A stretch of 64,000 nucleotides of DNA from Rhypophila decipiens (lineage: Eukaryota; Ascomycota; Sordariomycetes; Sordariales; Naviculisporaceae): contig MU858118.1 in the NCBI GenBank assembly GCA_033297075.1, positions 107,094-171,093 on the forward strand, written 5' to 3'. Positions 34,498 through 47,504 of this stretch are shown here, piece by piece (position 1 is the stretch's first letter; every line of letters starts with the position of its first letter). The notes under the pieces are model-generated. The model did not search any database, was not told the origin of the DNA, and worked only from the letters and a program-made list of their open reading frames with translations. A program made the translations under genes and the position numbers.

Positions 34498-37298
34498 GAC
34501 TGAGGTGACGTTGATTATTTGCTGATGCACATAAACGATTCAACGGCGGGGTTTATTCCAGAAGCACCTAGTCCAAAGCAAATGGTCGGCCGTTTGTGAT
34601 GATAATTTGAGATTCAAAACATATCGCCGTTGAGTTTTCGTTGATACCATTAGTACGGATACATCAAGTGTGGATGAAATGGGACGTCGTTTTTCCTTGG
34701 CATGTACATTTTATTTCTCCGACGACGTAGCGCCCTCCCCTGTCAGGTGGAACAGGCTAGGTATTTTGTGGGGAAGTTCAACGTCACCATCCGGAAGCTG
34801 GAAAGCGGATTTATCGATACGGTACAGTACTACAACTCTGTGTACAGTACTTGTACAGCTATCATAAGAACAACCCATTGGCAAAACGAACCTCTTTATG
34901 CCATTGAGCGGAAGATGTGAAAATGCATCTTGTTCATGGTACAGAGGTATACTCGATCCATTGTACATCCACATTTCAACACCTATTCCAGACTACCATC
35001 GCACTTGTCACTCAGGAATATGTTTGCCCTAAACAAACCTTGTGCCGGACTTCGGCTACTCCTCCGTTTTACCGAACAAGTTGCTAGGTACCTAGCGGCG
35101 GCAAACGCTTTTGCAAGAAATGGCACCTGAAGGATGGGCTAAGCACGGGTAATGGCGCAAAACGACGACCCGAATCGGCGGTCCCGGTGAAATATGGGTA
35201 CGCAGCCTCGCGGTCAATCGTCGATGCTATAGACACACCTTCTGGGGTAGCGTTAGCTGGTTGTTAAGAAATATCCATTTGAGTCTTTCAAGGGGAGAAA
35301 GGAAGGTCCAGTCAATGTTGCAGTTGAAGCTACCTCAGATTACGCGTGGGTGAATCTAGCAAGCTAGGTATCAACGATCGTAACTATGGTCACCCGCCAA
35401 ACAAATCACATGGCGCAATGGTGGCCCAAGCTACCACCGAGTCAAAGTTAAAATGCAGGAATTGACTTTTTTTTGAGTTTTTCTGTGGTGTCGGAAAGAT
35501 TCTGGTTCTACAGCACCTCCAAGTCCAAGTCAGGATTACTTGAGCAGAAACACGTCAAGAAACATGCTCTGACTAAGCCATTCAGATGACCCTCTCTCTA
35601 ATCATATATTACGGGGCATGGGGCCAAAATAAACTTCCCACCCCCAGATAGAGCCAGCACAGTGCCCGGATTACAGCCAATCGCTATAGTAACAGGGTAT
35701 TTAGTACTAAGCCACTTACACGTTAGTGACTGGAGACTAAAGTAATAGGCTAGTCTGCCCTGTAAGCCCACTACCTAAAGAACAAAATAATACTGTGTAT
35801 ATTAACTGTCCATTGTACTGTGCTCTATCTGGGGTGGGTAGTTTATTTTGGCCCCATGCCCCGTACTGCGAGATGAATTGATCAGTCGGGTACTTGTACG
35901 TATGTCCACCTTTGACCATTGGTCTGTATGAAAGTGTTCCCAGCTTTACGCTGTCAGCTGTCACAGCTGGTCACCACTCCCGTCTGATGCAAATCCACAC
36001 ACGGCAAGTGGACCCCTTGACCCCACATCAAAGCTCCCAGACCCAAAGCTCCCAGCTTCGAGAACTCTTACTATCCAAAAAGAATCAGAGAGGTACATAC
36101 TCGTACGTACCTTTCCTCTAGTCCTTGCCCCACCAAACCGACCCCAACTTCATCCGCCCCTCGTCGCTACAACTCCTACCCGGCTGCACGGGCGACATAC
36201 TGTCAATCCAATTCACGAACGGGTGTCATCCTACTTCCTGGTCCTGCCAACACAGGTCAAGACTCAAGAGCACCTTGACACGAGCCGTGCTGCCATCAGC
36301 AAGCTGTTTCAATCTTCTACTCATTCTGGTAAGTGCATCTTGAACTTGTTGCCTGGGATCTATTTCGCCAGTTCTCGTCATCTGCATTCACACGCAATTG
36401 CCCTCGATCTTCATACCCTGGCCTGCAAGTGTTCAAGGTCTCTTGGAATATCCGTTACACCGTGGAGGTTCTACTAGCAGCAACAACTCCAAACGCAGGC
36501 TGCAGGACGGCAGCTTCCAGATTCCCAGACGGGTTACAGATAACGGATTAACTGGGTCGAAAAATGGGGTGTCAAGTTCAACACTGAAGCCATTTGAAGA
36601 TACGGTATAGATCTGCAAAGCCAGCTTTATATGCACTAATTTTAGACGTATTTCTGGATTTTTGCACACATACAACAGATTCAGCATACGGCTGTTATCA
36701 TGTATAAATGATCTGGACCTCATTTTTCGACCCAGTTGCGGGCATCTTTTCACCACATTTTCCTTCATCTTTTGCTTCGAGCTTGCTTCGAGCTTGCTTC
36801 CTTGCAGCGGGCTGCCTGCCAGGCCTGCCTCAACCATACTGCGCTAGCACGACAGTTGCCTTCCCCAAACCTTGCCTTCCCGCCCCCCCTGGTCGCACAC
36901 AACCTCTTTCATTGGCAGCCTTGTGTGGCCCCTCCATCGTTATCCATTTCATTTCACCGTCCGGTCCATCCTCGTCCATTACCCACATGCAACAAAGTAA
37001 CAGAAGCTCTCAGTCTCCATTGACGTGCAGTCCAAAGTTTGAGGCTTGCACCTGATTGCTTTCTTTTACTCGGACAGACTGCTCCAGGCTTCTTTTTTGC
37101 TTTTTGCCTTTCGTCCGTGCTCTCCCGTCTTCAATCTTGTGCCTTGATCACCCCTCCCTCCCCCACCCACGTCACAGCGAGATTACACATGCTAAAACTT
37201 AGACGATTGAGAAAGCTGTCGCCGAGCTTCCTCGAGCGTTGCTCCATTTTTGACGGAGCTCGAGCTGCCTTCCCGCTTGTATCCTTTGCGCCAAACAG
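34498..37298. other. Divergent intergenic region, POP3 and the deubiquitinase
   Basis: 2.8 kb. It contains the 252-bp MITE at 35612-35863 (listed separately). The 1.2 kb next to 37299 is CT-rich and probably the long leader and promoter of the deubiquitinase gene. Short open frames around 36125-37055 have no domain and overlap in several frames; any of those with an ATG could be upstream ORFs. Confidence 0.5.
35612..35863. mobile_element. MITE with about 48-bp terminal inverted repeats and TA target duplication (Tc1/mariner type)
   Basis: The left end begins CGGGGCATGGGGCC and continues through AAAATAAAC to the AGATAGAGC...ACAGT word near 35665. The right end is its reverse complement from 35863 back to about 35816, with only a few mismatches and a short indel. 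The dinucleotide TA lies directly outside both ends (35610-35611 and 35864-35865), the target duplication of Tc1/mariner transposases. The 150-bp interior has no coding capacity, so it is non-autonomous. The repeat arms are nearly identical, which suggests a fairly young copy or one that escaped repeat-induced mutation. Confidence 0.88.
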
Positions 37299-40200
37299 AT
37301 GGCTCAAGCTTCGCAGGCCGACGACCCCAGAGAACGTGCTGTCTCATCTGAGCCCTGCTCGACTCGCCCAAACCCATTTGACGACGGCGACATCTCCCGA
37401 AAACGACGAAGAACCTCAGCCGGCGGCACCGCCTCCTCAAGAAGCCATTCTGTCGAGACTGTCGATACGATAGAAGGCGTCCCAGCCTCGGTTGCTCCCG
37501 CCGCCTCTGCCGGGGGCCAGGAGCTCGGCGCGATTCTCGATTCCGAAATGAAAATTGATAGCGAATCCACCATCCCAACTACTCCAGAACAGCGGTCGCT
37601 TGATCTCCAGGTTCAACAACCGTCGGGTCCACGATCGAGTCGTGTCACAATCAACGTTCGCACTCCCTCTCGTCCTCTCGAAGCCATTCCCTCGTCTCCT
37701 TCGCCGCCGCCGAGCCCGGTAATCCCCCAGCGCCCCACAAAGGCAGAGAATGTCAAGCTCAGCGTGGAGGAATCCGAAGTCGACATGGGTCAGGAAGACG
37801 GGGCAGTGGGCACGCCCACGTCCTTGAACTCGGATGCGGGCAGTTCCCCGATCGAGTACAACGAGGACGACGATGAGCTTGATTTCGGCGTCGAGGAGGA
37901 CCATGGTTCTATCCTACACCAAATTCCCAGATCGATATTGCATGATCCCTCAAGCGATTTTCCCTACCGCGATGATAACGAGACCATATCAGAAGCAATC
38001 GCCAGACTGTGTCCATTCTTGACCACTCATGAGACTGTCGGTCAAGCGGTCGCCGAGTGGCTGGATAGCTACCTTGCGTTCGCCAAAACCGTAGCGCCCA
38101 GCTCTCTACTGGCCTCCTTTGTGGAGTATCGCGAGCTCTGGCAAGCGCTTCCCGAGTTTGTATTTCACATGGTTAACCCAAATCGCCGGCCTAGCCTCCC
38201 AAGAGCAGCCATCAGCCAGGAAATCTTTTGTTTCTACAAGTCTTTCGCCAAACTGACTGCCTTGTTTGTCGAGCTGGAAGTCAAAACATGGCGTGATCCG
38301 GACTCACAAGCCCGACCCCCCGAGAGCTGTTCGGCATGCTGTGTCAGTGCTCTCGGACGCCTCACCTCCAAGGACGAGGTCCAGTCCTACATGTCCCTGA
38401 GATCGGCTTACGGGGGCATGGACGATGATATCAAAACCTACGCTGATGAGGTAGCTGAAATCCTGGAAGTATTTCAGACTTACCCGGCGTCTCTCTCTGG
38501 TTCGCTGGGGTACATGAAAACACTAGCCCAGCTTTGGGCCAACCTTGTGCCTCGATATTCCAAGGTCACGGACCATATCGCCGGGTTAGCATTGCTCACT
38601 GCCAACATTCAAAGTCAAGGCTTCCGCAGGCTACAAATCACCAATCAGCGCACGAGTGCGTATGTGCGGAGCAACATAATCCATGGATACGGCTTCTTCG
38701 AGACCATTGCGCCTGCATTCGAGGAGCTTCTGGATAGACACGTCAATCACTTTTCTTGTGACAGCGCGAGGGACCTCCTGTCTTCCTTGGCCGAGATATA
38801 TCTGGTGTCTGCCAGCGTCGACCGGGTTGTAAACAGCGAGGTCATCAGAGAACACCGGTTGAAGTTTCCATTGCTTCCCTTTCGACTCATTCCAGACGCC
38901 GTTTCCGCGATATGGAAGATCAAGCTGTCCACCAAGCTCATCATGTCGAGCCAGATGCAGCTGCGGGTGCTTGCGGCCACTTCCATGTGCAATGATCTGG
39001 TCAGCCTCTACAAGCGATTCGGCGAGGCGGCGGCAGACGAACATGAACAGACATTCATGACTTGTATCTCCACAGTCCTGATCGATTCGGGGTTGGTAGG
39101 CTATATTCTCAGCGCCCAGTGTCACCCCGAGGTCACCATAGAGAGCCATAATATCATTGGCTTCCTGGTCGTTTCCAGGACTTACACGAGGGAACACACG
39201 GACCACCTATGGGCCACCGTCATGTCAACCCAAGATCCCCGTATCTCGGATGCTCTGATCAAAATGCTCATACGCATCATTGGCCTGTTCCAGCCCGAGG
39301 AGTTGATTTATCTCTGCGAGAAGTTGCAAACAGTGACCGTGGAATCCTTCAACTCAACCATGCGCGAGTATTACGACCACTTATTGAAACATCTTGTTGG
39401 TAAGGTCGGGGTCCTCGAGAGGCCAGGCGCAACCTCGGCCCCGTTCGACCTCTGCATCGGGCTTGTTCGGCTCATTCGCCAAGCAGCAGCCTCTGGTTCG
39501 CAGTCTCACTCCGACGTTCTCTATTTTGCCACGTCAAAATTGAAGGAAATCCTTAATTGGATCAGCGCGGAAACGCGGCAGCGGATATACGTAGACTGCC
39601 TGGGCAGCATCAGCCAGAATGGATCATCAGAAATTGGCAGTCTGTGGGTGATATTCCTCCTCTCACGACTCAATACTCAACGCGAGATTGCGTTTCTCTC
39701 TTCAGATCACAACTTGACTACTCTGTTGATCAAAGAGTTTGAATCAGCCATCGCGGCCGTGGCGAAACCCTCTACTGTGCTGAGTGGACTGGAGAATCAG
39801 CCACGCAGAGAGCTCTTGTCAAACATGCTCCTTTTCGCGCCAGAGACAATTCCTAAAGACTTGGGACCCAAGTTCTGGCACCTGCTCGTTGGTCCCGGGG
39901 CGGCGTGTCGGGAGGACAGAGCAGTCGGCTGGAAAATGCTCAACACCGCCAAGAGACACCCGAATGCAGTCAATCCTTTTGGATCGCTTTGCTTCTCCGT
40001 GTACCTGCCGACCCTCCCATCCGACTGCTTCTGTCTTGGAACCCTTGAGTTCGTGCGTGATGCCATCCTTCCATTCGTCAATGACGAGGCAGGCAACATT
40101 CTGGACGACGAGGACAATGGCAGTCGCTCCGCTCTCGAGCAGTTGTGGCGCCTGATCATTTCGGCCCCCGAGGGCACCATTGAGCATCAGGCTATCGCCA

Positions 40201-43200
40201 CACTTGTGCGGGATGTCTATCTTGAGAGCCGGGCGATCAAGGTGTTTCCCCATTTTCGAGCTCGGAAAATCCACCTGTCACTTGTCAATCGATGCCTCCA
40301 ACAGTTGTCGGCCGCAGCTACGAAACTCAAAAGCATCGGGAAGCTGAATGTGGAGAGCGAAGGTGAGTCTATGGAGATGGTGCCTACGGAGCAACAGATT
40401 GTCGAACAGAAGCTGCTCTTTATCCGCTCGCTCGCTGTCTTGAGAGAATTCCACATGCTCCACCGGTCCATGTCGCATTTCTCCGCCCCAGACCTGAGGC
40501 CGATCATCAATAAATCGCCCAAAGATGTCGACGGCGAGTCAGCCGAGTTGAAGTATCAGTCCTTCGACGGCAATGTACAGACCGATGTGTTGCCTCTCAA
40601 CATTGGAAAGAGGAACACTGCGGCGACGCTCTTTGCGAGCCTTCGTGAAGCAACGGGATTCGACAACTACCGCGCTTATTACAAGGGACGCCCATTTGTG
40701 CCACAGGAAAGCGAGATCTGCAAGTCCCTTGATGATCTCCAGATCCACAACGGCATCATCCTTGTCAAGCGCGAAACCGATGTCCCCACCTCTCCGACCA
40801 GAGCCCGCACTGGCGCCTCCCGTGTAGAGGTCGAGATCCTGGGCCATTTCGAGGAGCTGTGGGAGTACCTGACCATGGAGGAGAAGTTGGCCAGAGAAAT
40901 CTATACCTTTTTGGTCGAACTTCCCATTGATGAAGACACGCTGGAGTCCATCAAGAATCCATCGGCATCCTACCACAGCATATTCTCTGTCGGCCAGCCG
41001 TTGAAGACTCTGTATGCGGTGCATGCACTGCGCGGGTACCACGCGGCCCAGCAGGCCAAGTCTGCAACAGACCTCCATGAGGCCGATGCCGATGCTATGG
41101 ACGTCTCGAGCTCTGCCTCCACCGGGTCCCTTGCCAGGACCATGTCTCTTGTTGTCTCTGCCATCTCGGATCCCGACGTCATATCCCAGTCCGCAAGCAC
41201 CGAGCTGCAGATTGAGCTCGGGGCCTCTCTTGTAGACTGCCTCGTGAGACTCCTTTCTGTCCAGCTTCCGGCGCCCACAGCATCTCTTCTTGACGGCTCT
41301 CTTTTGGATCGACTCTTGGTCATCATGTCAACTAGTCTCAGGGCGGACACTTCTGATTCGGCTGCGGGTCATGTGACTCAATGTCTCCAGAGCATTCTCA
41401 CTTCATGTTCGATGAGCAGCTCCTTCATGTCGGCATTCTGTACCCATGCTGAGATACCTCGTCTTTTCGAGAGTCTGTTGCTTTGCGATCCACGAGCAAC
41501 CGTGAGGGTCTTGACTGCAGATATGATCCGGGACAAGATTGGTTCGGGTACAGAGTCTGGCACGGATCCTGTCGCGGCCAGCTTCCGTGAGTACTTCTGG
41601 CCCCTCGTCACAGATCTCGTTGGACCGGCAGTCAAACGGGGTACCCACTCGGTCGAGTTGCTGGACCTGTGCCTGAACATGTTCAAGATACTGCGGGCAG
41701 GGCATTCGCCCATCTTGAATATTCAGAAACTGTTGGTTGACTGGAGTGGCCTCTTGCTATCCTACACAACGACCGAGGATCTGACCCAGCCAGACAAGTT
41801 TGACCCAGTTGCAATGGGCTTGGTCCAACTTTTGCACTCCCTCATGTGTGGCGAAGGTCCCCCGACTGCGCAGGATATTCTTCCTTTGAGGGGGTTGGCC
41901 CGGAAAATCTTTTGGAAGCACCTCTTCCCTCGTACCAGCAGAGGAAACGGGCCAAGCCGGCCTATTCTGTGGACCGATACTCGAGTCTGGTTGACTCGGA
42001 TAATACTCAGATTGATTGAAGATGACGCAGAGCAGCTGAGGGGACTCTTTGAAGATCTCAATGAGCTTGTTCCTGTCTATGCCGAAGATGAAGAAGAGGT
42101 ATATTACTACGACCTCCCCCAAAACTTCGAGAGACACAAGGCGGTCAAGTCGGCTTGTGGCTACGTCGGACTCAAGAATCTGTCCAACACGTGCTACTTC
42201 AACTCGCTGCTCACTCAGCTGTTCATGAATACGGGCTTCCGTCATTTCATGTCGAATGCAATCATCCAGGACGCTAGCTACTCCCAGGCCTTGCTATTCC
42301 AGACGAAGAAGTTGTTTGCCTTCATGCAATCGTCGCTTCGCAGATCTATGAACCCAGAAGATCTGATCTTGAGCATCAAGACCTATGACAACACTCAGAT
42401 AGACATCCACAACCAAATGGACGTCGATGAGTTCTACAACCTGCTGTTCGACCGGTGGGAGGCGCAGCTTACGTCGGTCGAGGAGAGGCGCCAGTTCCGC
42501 TCCTTCTACGGTGGCCAGCTGGTGCAGCAAGTCGCTTCCAAGGAATGTCCGCACATCTCGGAGAGGCTTGAGCCCTTCTCGGCCATCCAGTGCGACATCA
42601 AGGGCAAGAAGTCTTTGGAAGAGAGTTTGCAGGCCTATGTCGACGGAGAAATCATGAATGGGGACAACAAATACAAGTGCTCGACGTGCGATCGTCACGT
42701 GGATGCTGTCAAGCGGGCTTGTCTCAAGGATATACCCGACAACATGATCTTCCATCTCAAGCGGTTCGACTTCAACTTGCGGACACTGCAGCGAAGCAAG
42801 ATCAATGATCATTTCGCCTTTCCTGCCACCATCGACATGCAGCCGTACACCATCGAACATCTCAGCGGCCGTGCTGAGGACAGGACGCAGGATATCTTTG
42901 AGCTTGTCGGCGTCCTCGTCCATTCGGGCAACGCCGAGTCTGGTCACTACTACTCGTACATCCGAGAGAGGCCGAGCAGCAGTAGTGAGCCGGCGTGGGT
43001 CGAGTTCAACGACGAAAATGTCGTTCCGTTCGACCCAGCCAATATGGAGGGGCTCTGCTTTGGAGGCCCGGGTCATGTGGACAACAACGGACTCTACTTT
43101 GATAAGAACTACAGTGCCTATATGCTCTTCTACCAGCGGTCGACATCTCTCGCCAAGGAGCAAGAGCTCCTGAGGCTATCCAACGGCACAAGTCCTCTCC

Positions 43201-45147
43201 GTGTACGTGTTGCGCACGAGCTCGAATCGGTCATCGAGAACGAGAACAACCAGCTGCTGCGGAGGCATTGCCTCTATGATCCGCGACACATCCTTTTCGT
43301 GAGACAGGCACTTATGAAAATGAGCCGCGCGAACCAGCACATGTGTTCCAAGAATCATCGCATGGAGAATCTCGCTCTCACCACGGCCCTGAGCCACCTC
43401 GATCAGGTTGCGTCTCGGGCCAAGGACACACCGGATTTCCTTCGTCTTTACAACCCCATCCTCGACATGTCCAAACAATGCACCCGCTGTAGTCTTGCAG
43501 TCTATACATATTTCCAGCAGTACCACGAAGCATTCCGTATGCTGGTGCAACGAAATGCCACCGACACGGTGCGCCGCCTGACTGCTGCTCTCATGATCGA
43601 GGTGCTCAGTACCATCAAGGCCGAGCTTCCCCAACAATACGGGCTGTCCGCTGTGGATGCGGATGAGGAGTCCGACGAGGACGACTACCCTCCCCAAATG
43701 TCGGTCATGCAAGGCACGATTGGTATCTTCAAGACTCTCTGGGACGCTTTCCATATGCACATCAAGTCGTGGCCTGAGGTGTTTGGGCTGATGCTGGAAT
43801 TCGTTAACCTCGGACGCCATGAGCTAGCCGCATTCCTCGGGACGTCGTTTCTCAGGCAGCTCATTCTGATCATATATGCGGACGTGGGCATGAATGAAAT
43901 TCCCCAGCAATTTGTACGCATGAGTCATGCCGTGTCCCGTCGCCGTAGTCCGACAAACTACGAGAACATTATTCATCTTCTTGACGTGTTGATCGGGGCC
44001 ATGGAGTTTCGCTACACAGATCGTGGCGACCTGTATGGACTGGACAGCCCCGGCCAGCGTCGTGCTCACCATACGGACCTGGATCAACCGTTCTTGTTCA
44101 CCAATCGAGAGCTCGAGATCCTGAAAACGGACTGGACCATTCACAAAGCAAACATCTTCCTCGACAAGCTGATTGGGATCAACCAGAACCCCCATGCAAC
44201 CAGGGCCATCGTTGGACACCTGATGAAGTGCCAAGTGATGGAAGAGAAAGTGTACATGACTCTGACGAATGCGATCAGCGGCAGCGAGACCAAACATGTC
44301 ATTCCGCCGTATCTTCGCATGGCAGTTGTCTTCTGCCGCCAGTCGACTCGTCCAGACCTCATTCAAAATCTGATCCACCACGTCAACTCGCAATGCATGT
44401 CGCTGCAGAATAACGAGGGGAAGGCATTTTTTGAGTTCCAGCGGGATGTGTTTGGCGCTCCACGACATAATTCCGGCGAGGGCCTGGAAGAGACCCTGAT
44501 GGCTAGTTATGACAATCTCCCCGAATGGGCGCCCGGCCTACTTGGTTACTTTGAGTCGGGCATCAGTGAGAAGGTCGAGACCTTTTTGCATGATAAGATC
44601 TTCAAGTATGGGCCCTCTCCGGTTCTTGAGGATTCCGAGTTGGGGAGACGTCGAGCCTCGAAACTACTTGAAACCGCCAGAATGCTGGGTGTCAGGTGCG
44701 CCGACTATCTGAACGAACAGTTTGTAAACGTCCGGGGCAATCTCTCGTCTCGTATGGTAGGCCCACTGCAGCGAGTGCTCCGAGAGTGCATCAGGCTCCT
44801 GCAGCATGAGGGCGCTGCTCAAGGCGAGGCTGTCCAGACATTCATCCACTATGCCCAAGGTGAGCCCTTTCCCCATTTGACCCGCCGTGTTGGCGCTCGA
44901 GACTAATTATGCTCGCACAGACACTCTCGAGGCTGTCCAGCAGACGGTGAACAATAACTCGCCAGATAACGGCTCCGGTATGTTCTATAGCGACTCGTCC
45001 AGCGTTGCCTCCAGCAACACGGCCTGCTGATTACGCCATGGTGTTACAGAGTGGGATGGCTCGTCCGTATGCTCCGAGCAGATGGACAGTCTCGGGGACA
45101 TTGACTTGCCGGCCTCTAGCGATCTCATCGATGGGGATCTGCAGTGA
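37299..45147 (+). CDS. Very large USP-family ubiquitin carboxyl-terminal hydrolase (USP34/USP9X-like)
   Basis: Three exons (37299-44859, 44921-44977, 45050-45147) encode 2571 residues. The enzyme removes ubiquitin from proteins. Residues 1-210 are disordered with a basic KRRR patch. Then comes a long alpha-helical scaffold and a ubiquitin-like segment near 1100-1160 (FASLREATGF...YYKGRPF). The USP catalytic domain is at about 1620-1960, with the Cys box GLKNLSNTCYFNSL (C1632), a zinc CxxC pair (KCSTC), and the His box SGNAESGHYYSY (H1883) followed by FNDENV (catalytic Asp/Asn). A further 600-residue helical region follows. This layout matches the giant animal USP34/USP9X/USP24 group. The last two small exons give an acidic tail ending SSDLIDGDLQ. 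The stop lies 170 bp before the assembly gap, so the coding sequence is complete. Confidence 0.93.
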
Positions 45148-45383
45148 GCCTGGCATGAAAAAAAAAAAAAGACAATATTTCTTTTTGTATCAATTTGGGG
45201 GGGGGGGGGGGGGGGGCAAGATTACCCCCACCTTACACCCCATTACCCAACAACATAAACCTTGGGATAAATAACGTTACAAAAAATTAAAAGTCCAAAG
45301 ATAATTGGGTAAAAAANNNNNNNNNNCCACCCCCCCCCCCCCCCCCCCACCCCCCCCCCCCACCCCCCCCCCCCCCCCCCGCG

Positions 45384-45420
<37 letters not shown>

Positions 45421-46493
45421 GATGAGCCGCACCTGACAGCCCATTCCCCATCAACGTCAACGTTGGGATGAAGAACGTTACAAGACTTTCATCGTCCACT
45501 GATAATTGGGGACATTCCCACTGGCAGGCTCCATCGCGGTCACTCTATGGCTGGTCACGCATCTCACTCAAATTGTGTGGGTCCATTTTCGTGCTTGGTC
45601 TGGAGCTGGAGGAGTTCATATGGGATTATCAAGTATATGCAGGCACGGCACGGGGCATGAGAACCAAGAAGGTTAGACTCATGAGACATGGTCTCGTTGT
45701 GAAGAAGCGATGGCGTCTGGGAGAAAAGGCACGAGGCTTTGGCTTTTATCTTCTTTTTCTTGGTAGCTTTTTTCCTAGTTGTTGCTTTACGGTCATTTCC
45801 TTGCATGAATGTTTTTTTTTTTCTTGTCAACCTTGGTCGGTGGAGGTTTATGTTTTCTTCTCTCGCCTCCCGGCTCACGATGCATTTTACTGGCGCTGGG
45901 ACAGGGACCGACGGACAGATGGGTTAAGATTCTGTTTGCCTGGATGGCTGGATGCTGAGGAAATGGACAAGGACAAGCAAGGCACTTTTTTCTTTATTTT
46001 CTGGGTCTTATGGTACAGGAGTTTATTGATCCATAGGTCTTGGGTTTTCTGGCCTGGTTTGGGTTGGTTTGGTACTGACGTTCCCGGGCAATGGGACTGG
46101 ACTTGGGATCAATGGTTATTGGGATTACCATTACCTCTGGTAAGCTTCTATGAAGTAAGACTCTTTGGTTGACAGAGTATTGAGTATGTTTAAATTGAAT
46201 CCTTTTTTGGGGTGAAACTGTTTCTCTGCTCTCTTTGGTGATTTCTTTGGGTGAATTCTTCTTTTGAGGTCCTGAATGTCTTGGTACGTGTCCTGCTTTG
46301 GCTGTCTATCTATCTGCCTGATAACCGATGCTTTGCTTGACCTTTATTACCAACCCAGTGGGTTTTACGATTTAAAAGCATTTGACGATGAAGCGTCTCG
46401 CGTACCGTTTATACATGTACCTCTTCTTTAGCTTGATTGCTAGTTCTTGTACCCTCCAAAGCCTTCACCCGAAAAGGCAAAAAGACAAAAGGT
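45148..46493. other. Convergent 3' region with assembly gap
   Basis: 1.35 kb between the deubiquitinase (plus) and the dehydrogenase (minus). It contains a poly-A run at about 45158-45170, the homopolymers, the N gap and a false duplication described separately. An open plus frame at 45468-46172 is Trp/Phe/Leu-rich and has no domain; I take it as untranslated sequence. Confidence 0.6.
45197..45418. other. Assembly gap (10 N at 45317-45326) with flanking G and C homopolymers
   Basis: Twenty G at 45197-45216, 100 bp of sequence, ten N, then about 90 bp that are almost pure C (45327-45418). The 100 bp left of the gap match the 100 bp right of it (45418-45517) without gaps at about 75 of 100 positions by eye. 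This is the pattern of a low-quality read end placed next to its own good copy, not of real biology. Confidence 0.9.
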
Positions 46494-47504
46494 TCACTCA
46501 AACTCCCTAGTCATATCGAGACACCAGTCCCAAAACTCGGCTGCCTTGCCAGTCCCACCATCCTCAGCCAGCTTGGTAGCATCAACCAAGTCCTTCCTCA
46601 GCCCATCCGAAATCCTGCCCCAAGGCACAATATAACACCCGTTCTTCTCGACCGTAATGTCCCCCGACAAGCCGGCGTACAGCTGCGTCAAGGCTGCCAG
46701 TCTTGCAGCATGTAGCAGCGGCCAGGCAAGGTACTTGGTCATGGGGGTGTGTCGGAATAAGTTTGTCGAAGCAGCACCGGGGTTGAGGGCAACACTGACA
46801 ACCACCGACTGTCGACGTGCGAACTCGGTGGCCAGAAATAGATTGCCTGTCTTGGAGTTGACGTAGTTGCGCGTTGTGTTGTTTTTTGGTGGGGAACGCA
46901 CTTCCGACATGAGAATACCATCTTTTGGAGCGGAGAGTTCCATCATTTGACTTGATGTCCAGATTACCCGGGCCGGCGACGATGCATCGTTGGTGGTGGT
47001 GGTGGCGGTGGTGGTGGTGGTGGTGGCTGTTGAATTGAGCAGCAGGGGCATGAGAAGCCGGGTGAAGAGGAAGGGTCCTAGACAGTTGGTCGCGAGCTGT
47101 AGCTCGATGCCTTGCTTGGAGAGACTACCCAGTGGAGGCTGGGACACGCCCGCGTTGTTCCAAAGGACGTGTATACGGGACTCTTTTGTCTTGAATTCGT
47201 CAACGGCGGATTTTATGCTGTCCAGATCGGCGAGGTCGAGCGGGAGGAAGTCGAGGGTTCCTGAGGAGCCCGAGCCGGTGGGTGTGGCGTCCCGGATTGT
47301 CTGGATGGCTTGCCGGGCTTTGGGTTCCGATCGGCCTGCGATGTAGACCCGGCCGTTTTTCTGATAGAGGGTCTTGCAGAGCTCTAGGCCGATGCCCGAT
47401 GAGCCGCCCGTGACGATGAATACTTTGTCATCTTGGACGGGAAAATCAGCCTCGGAAAAGGTAGGTTTCAGAGGGAAAAACTGCGAAAGCTGGGTCCTCA
47501 GCAT
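46494..47504 (-). CDS. Short-chain dehydrogenase/reductase (retinol-dehydrogenase-like)
   Basis: Single exon, 336 residues from ATG 47504 (the frame extends 15 codons upstream only to a TTG). The NAD(P)-binding glycine motif TGGSSGIG is at 32-39, NNAG at 116-119, the catalytic Ser in WTSSQ near 184 and Y214-x3-K218 (YVNSK), so the active site is complete. The basic residue in IAGRSEPK after the second strand suggests NADP. A Thr-rich insert at 159-171 comes from a GGT-type microsatellite at about 46992-47030. It lies 617 bp downstream of the terpene cyclase on the same strand. I infer that it oxidises or reduces a hydroxyl or ketone on the cluster product. Generic SDRs are common, so membership of the cluster is not proven. 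Confidence 0.88.
   Translation of the reverse strand: MLRTQLSQFFPLKPTFSEADFPVQDDKVFIVTGGSSGIGLELCKTLYQKNGRVYIAGRSEPKARQAIQTIRDATPTGSGSSGTLDFLPLDLADLDSIKSAVDEFKTKESRIHVLWNNAGVSQPPLGSLSKQGIELQLATNCLGPFLFTRLLMPLLLNSTATTTTTTATTTTNDASSPARVIWTSSQMMELSAPKDGILMSEVRSPPKNNTTRNYVNSKTGNLFLATEFARRQSVVVSVALNPGAASTNLFRHTPMTKYLAWPLLHAARLAALTQLYAGLSGDITVEKNGCYIVPWGRISDGLRKDLVDATKLAEDGGTGKAAEFWDWCLDMTREFE

Noticed and set aside
38631..43820. Several minus-strand open frames of 100-290 codons inside the deubiquitinase gene
   Set aside because: Shadows of the strong plus-strand coding frame, which has intact catalytic motifs.
45287..45499. Poly-Gly open frame on the minus strand
   Set aside because: Produced only by the C homopolymers and the N gap.
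45468..46172. Open frame of 234 codons on the plus strand
   Set aside because: Starts inside the duplicated gap sequence, is unusually rich in Trp, Phe and Leu, has no domain, and lies where the deubiquitinase 3' untranslated region should be.
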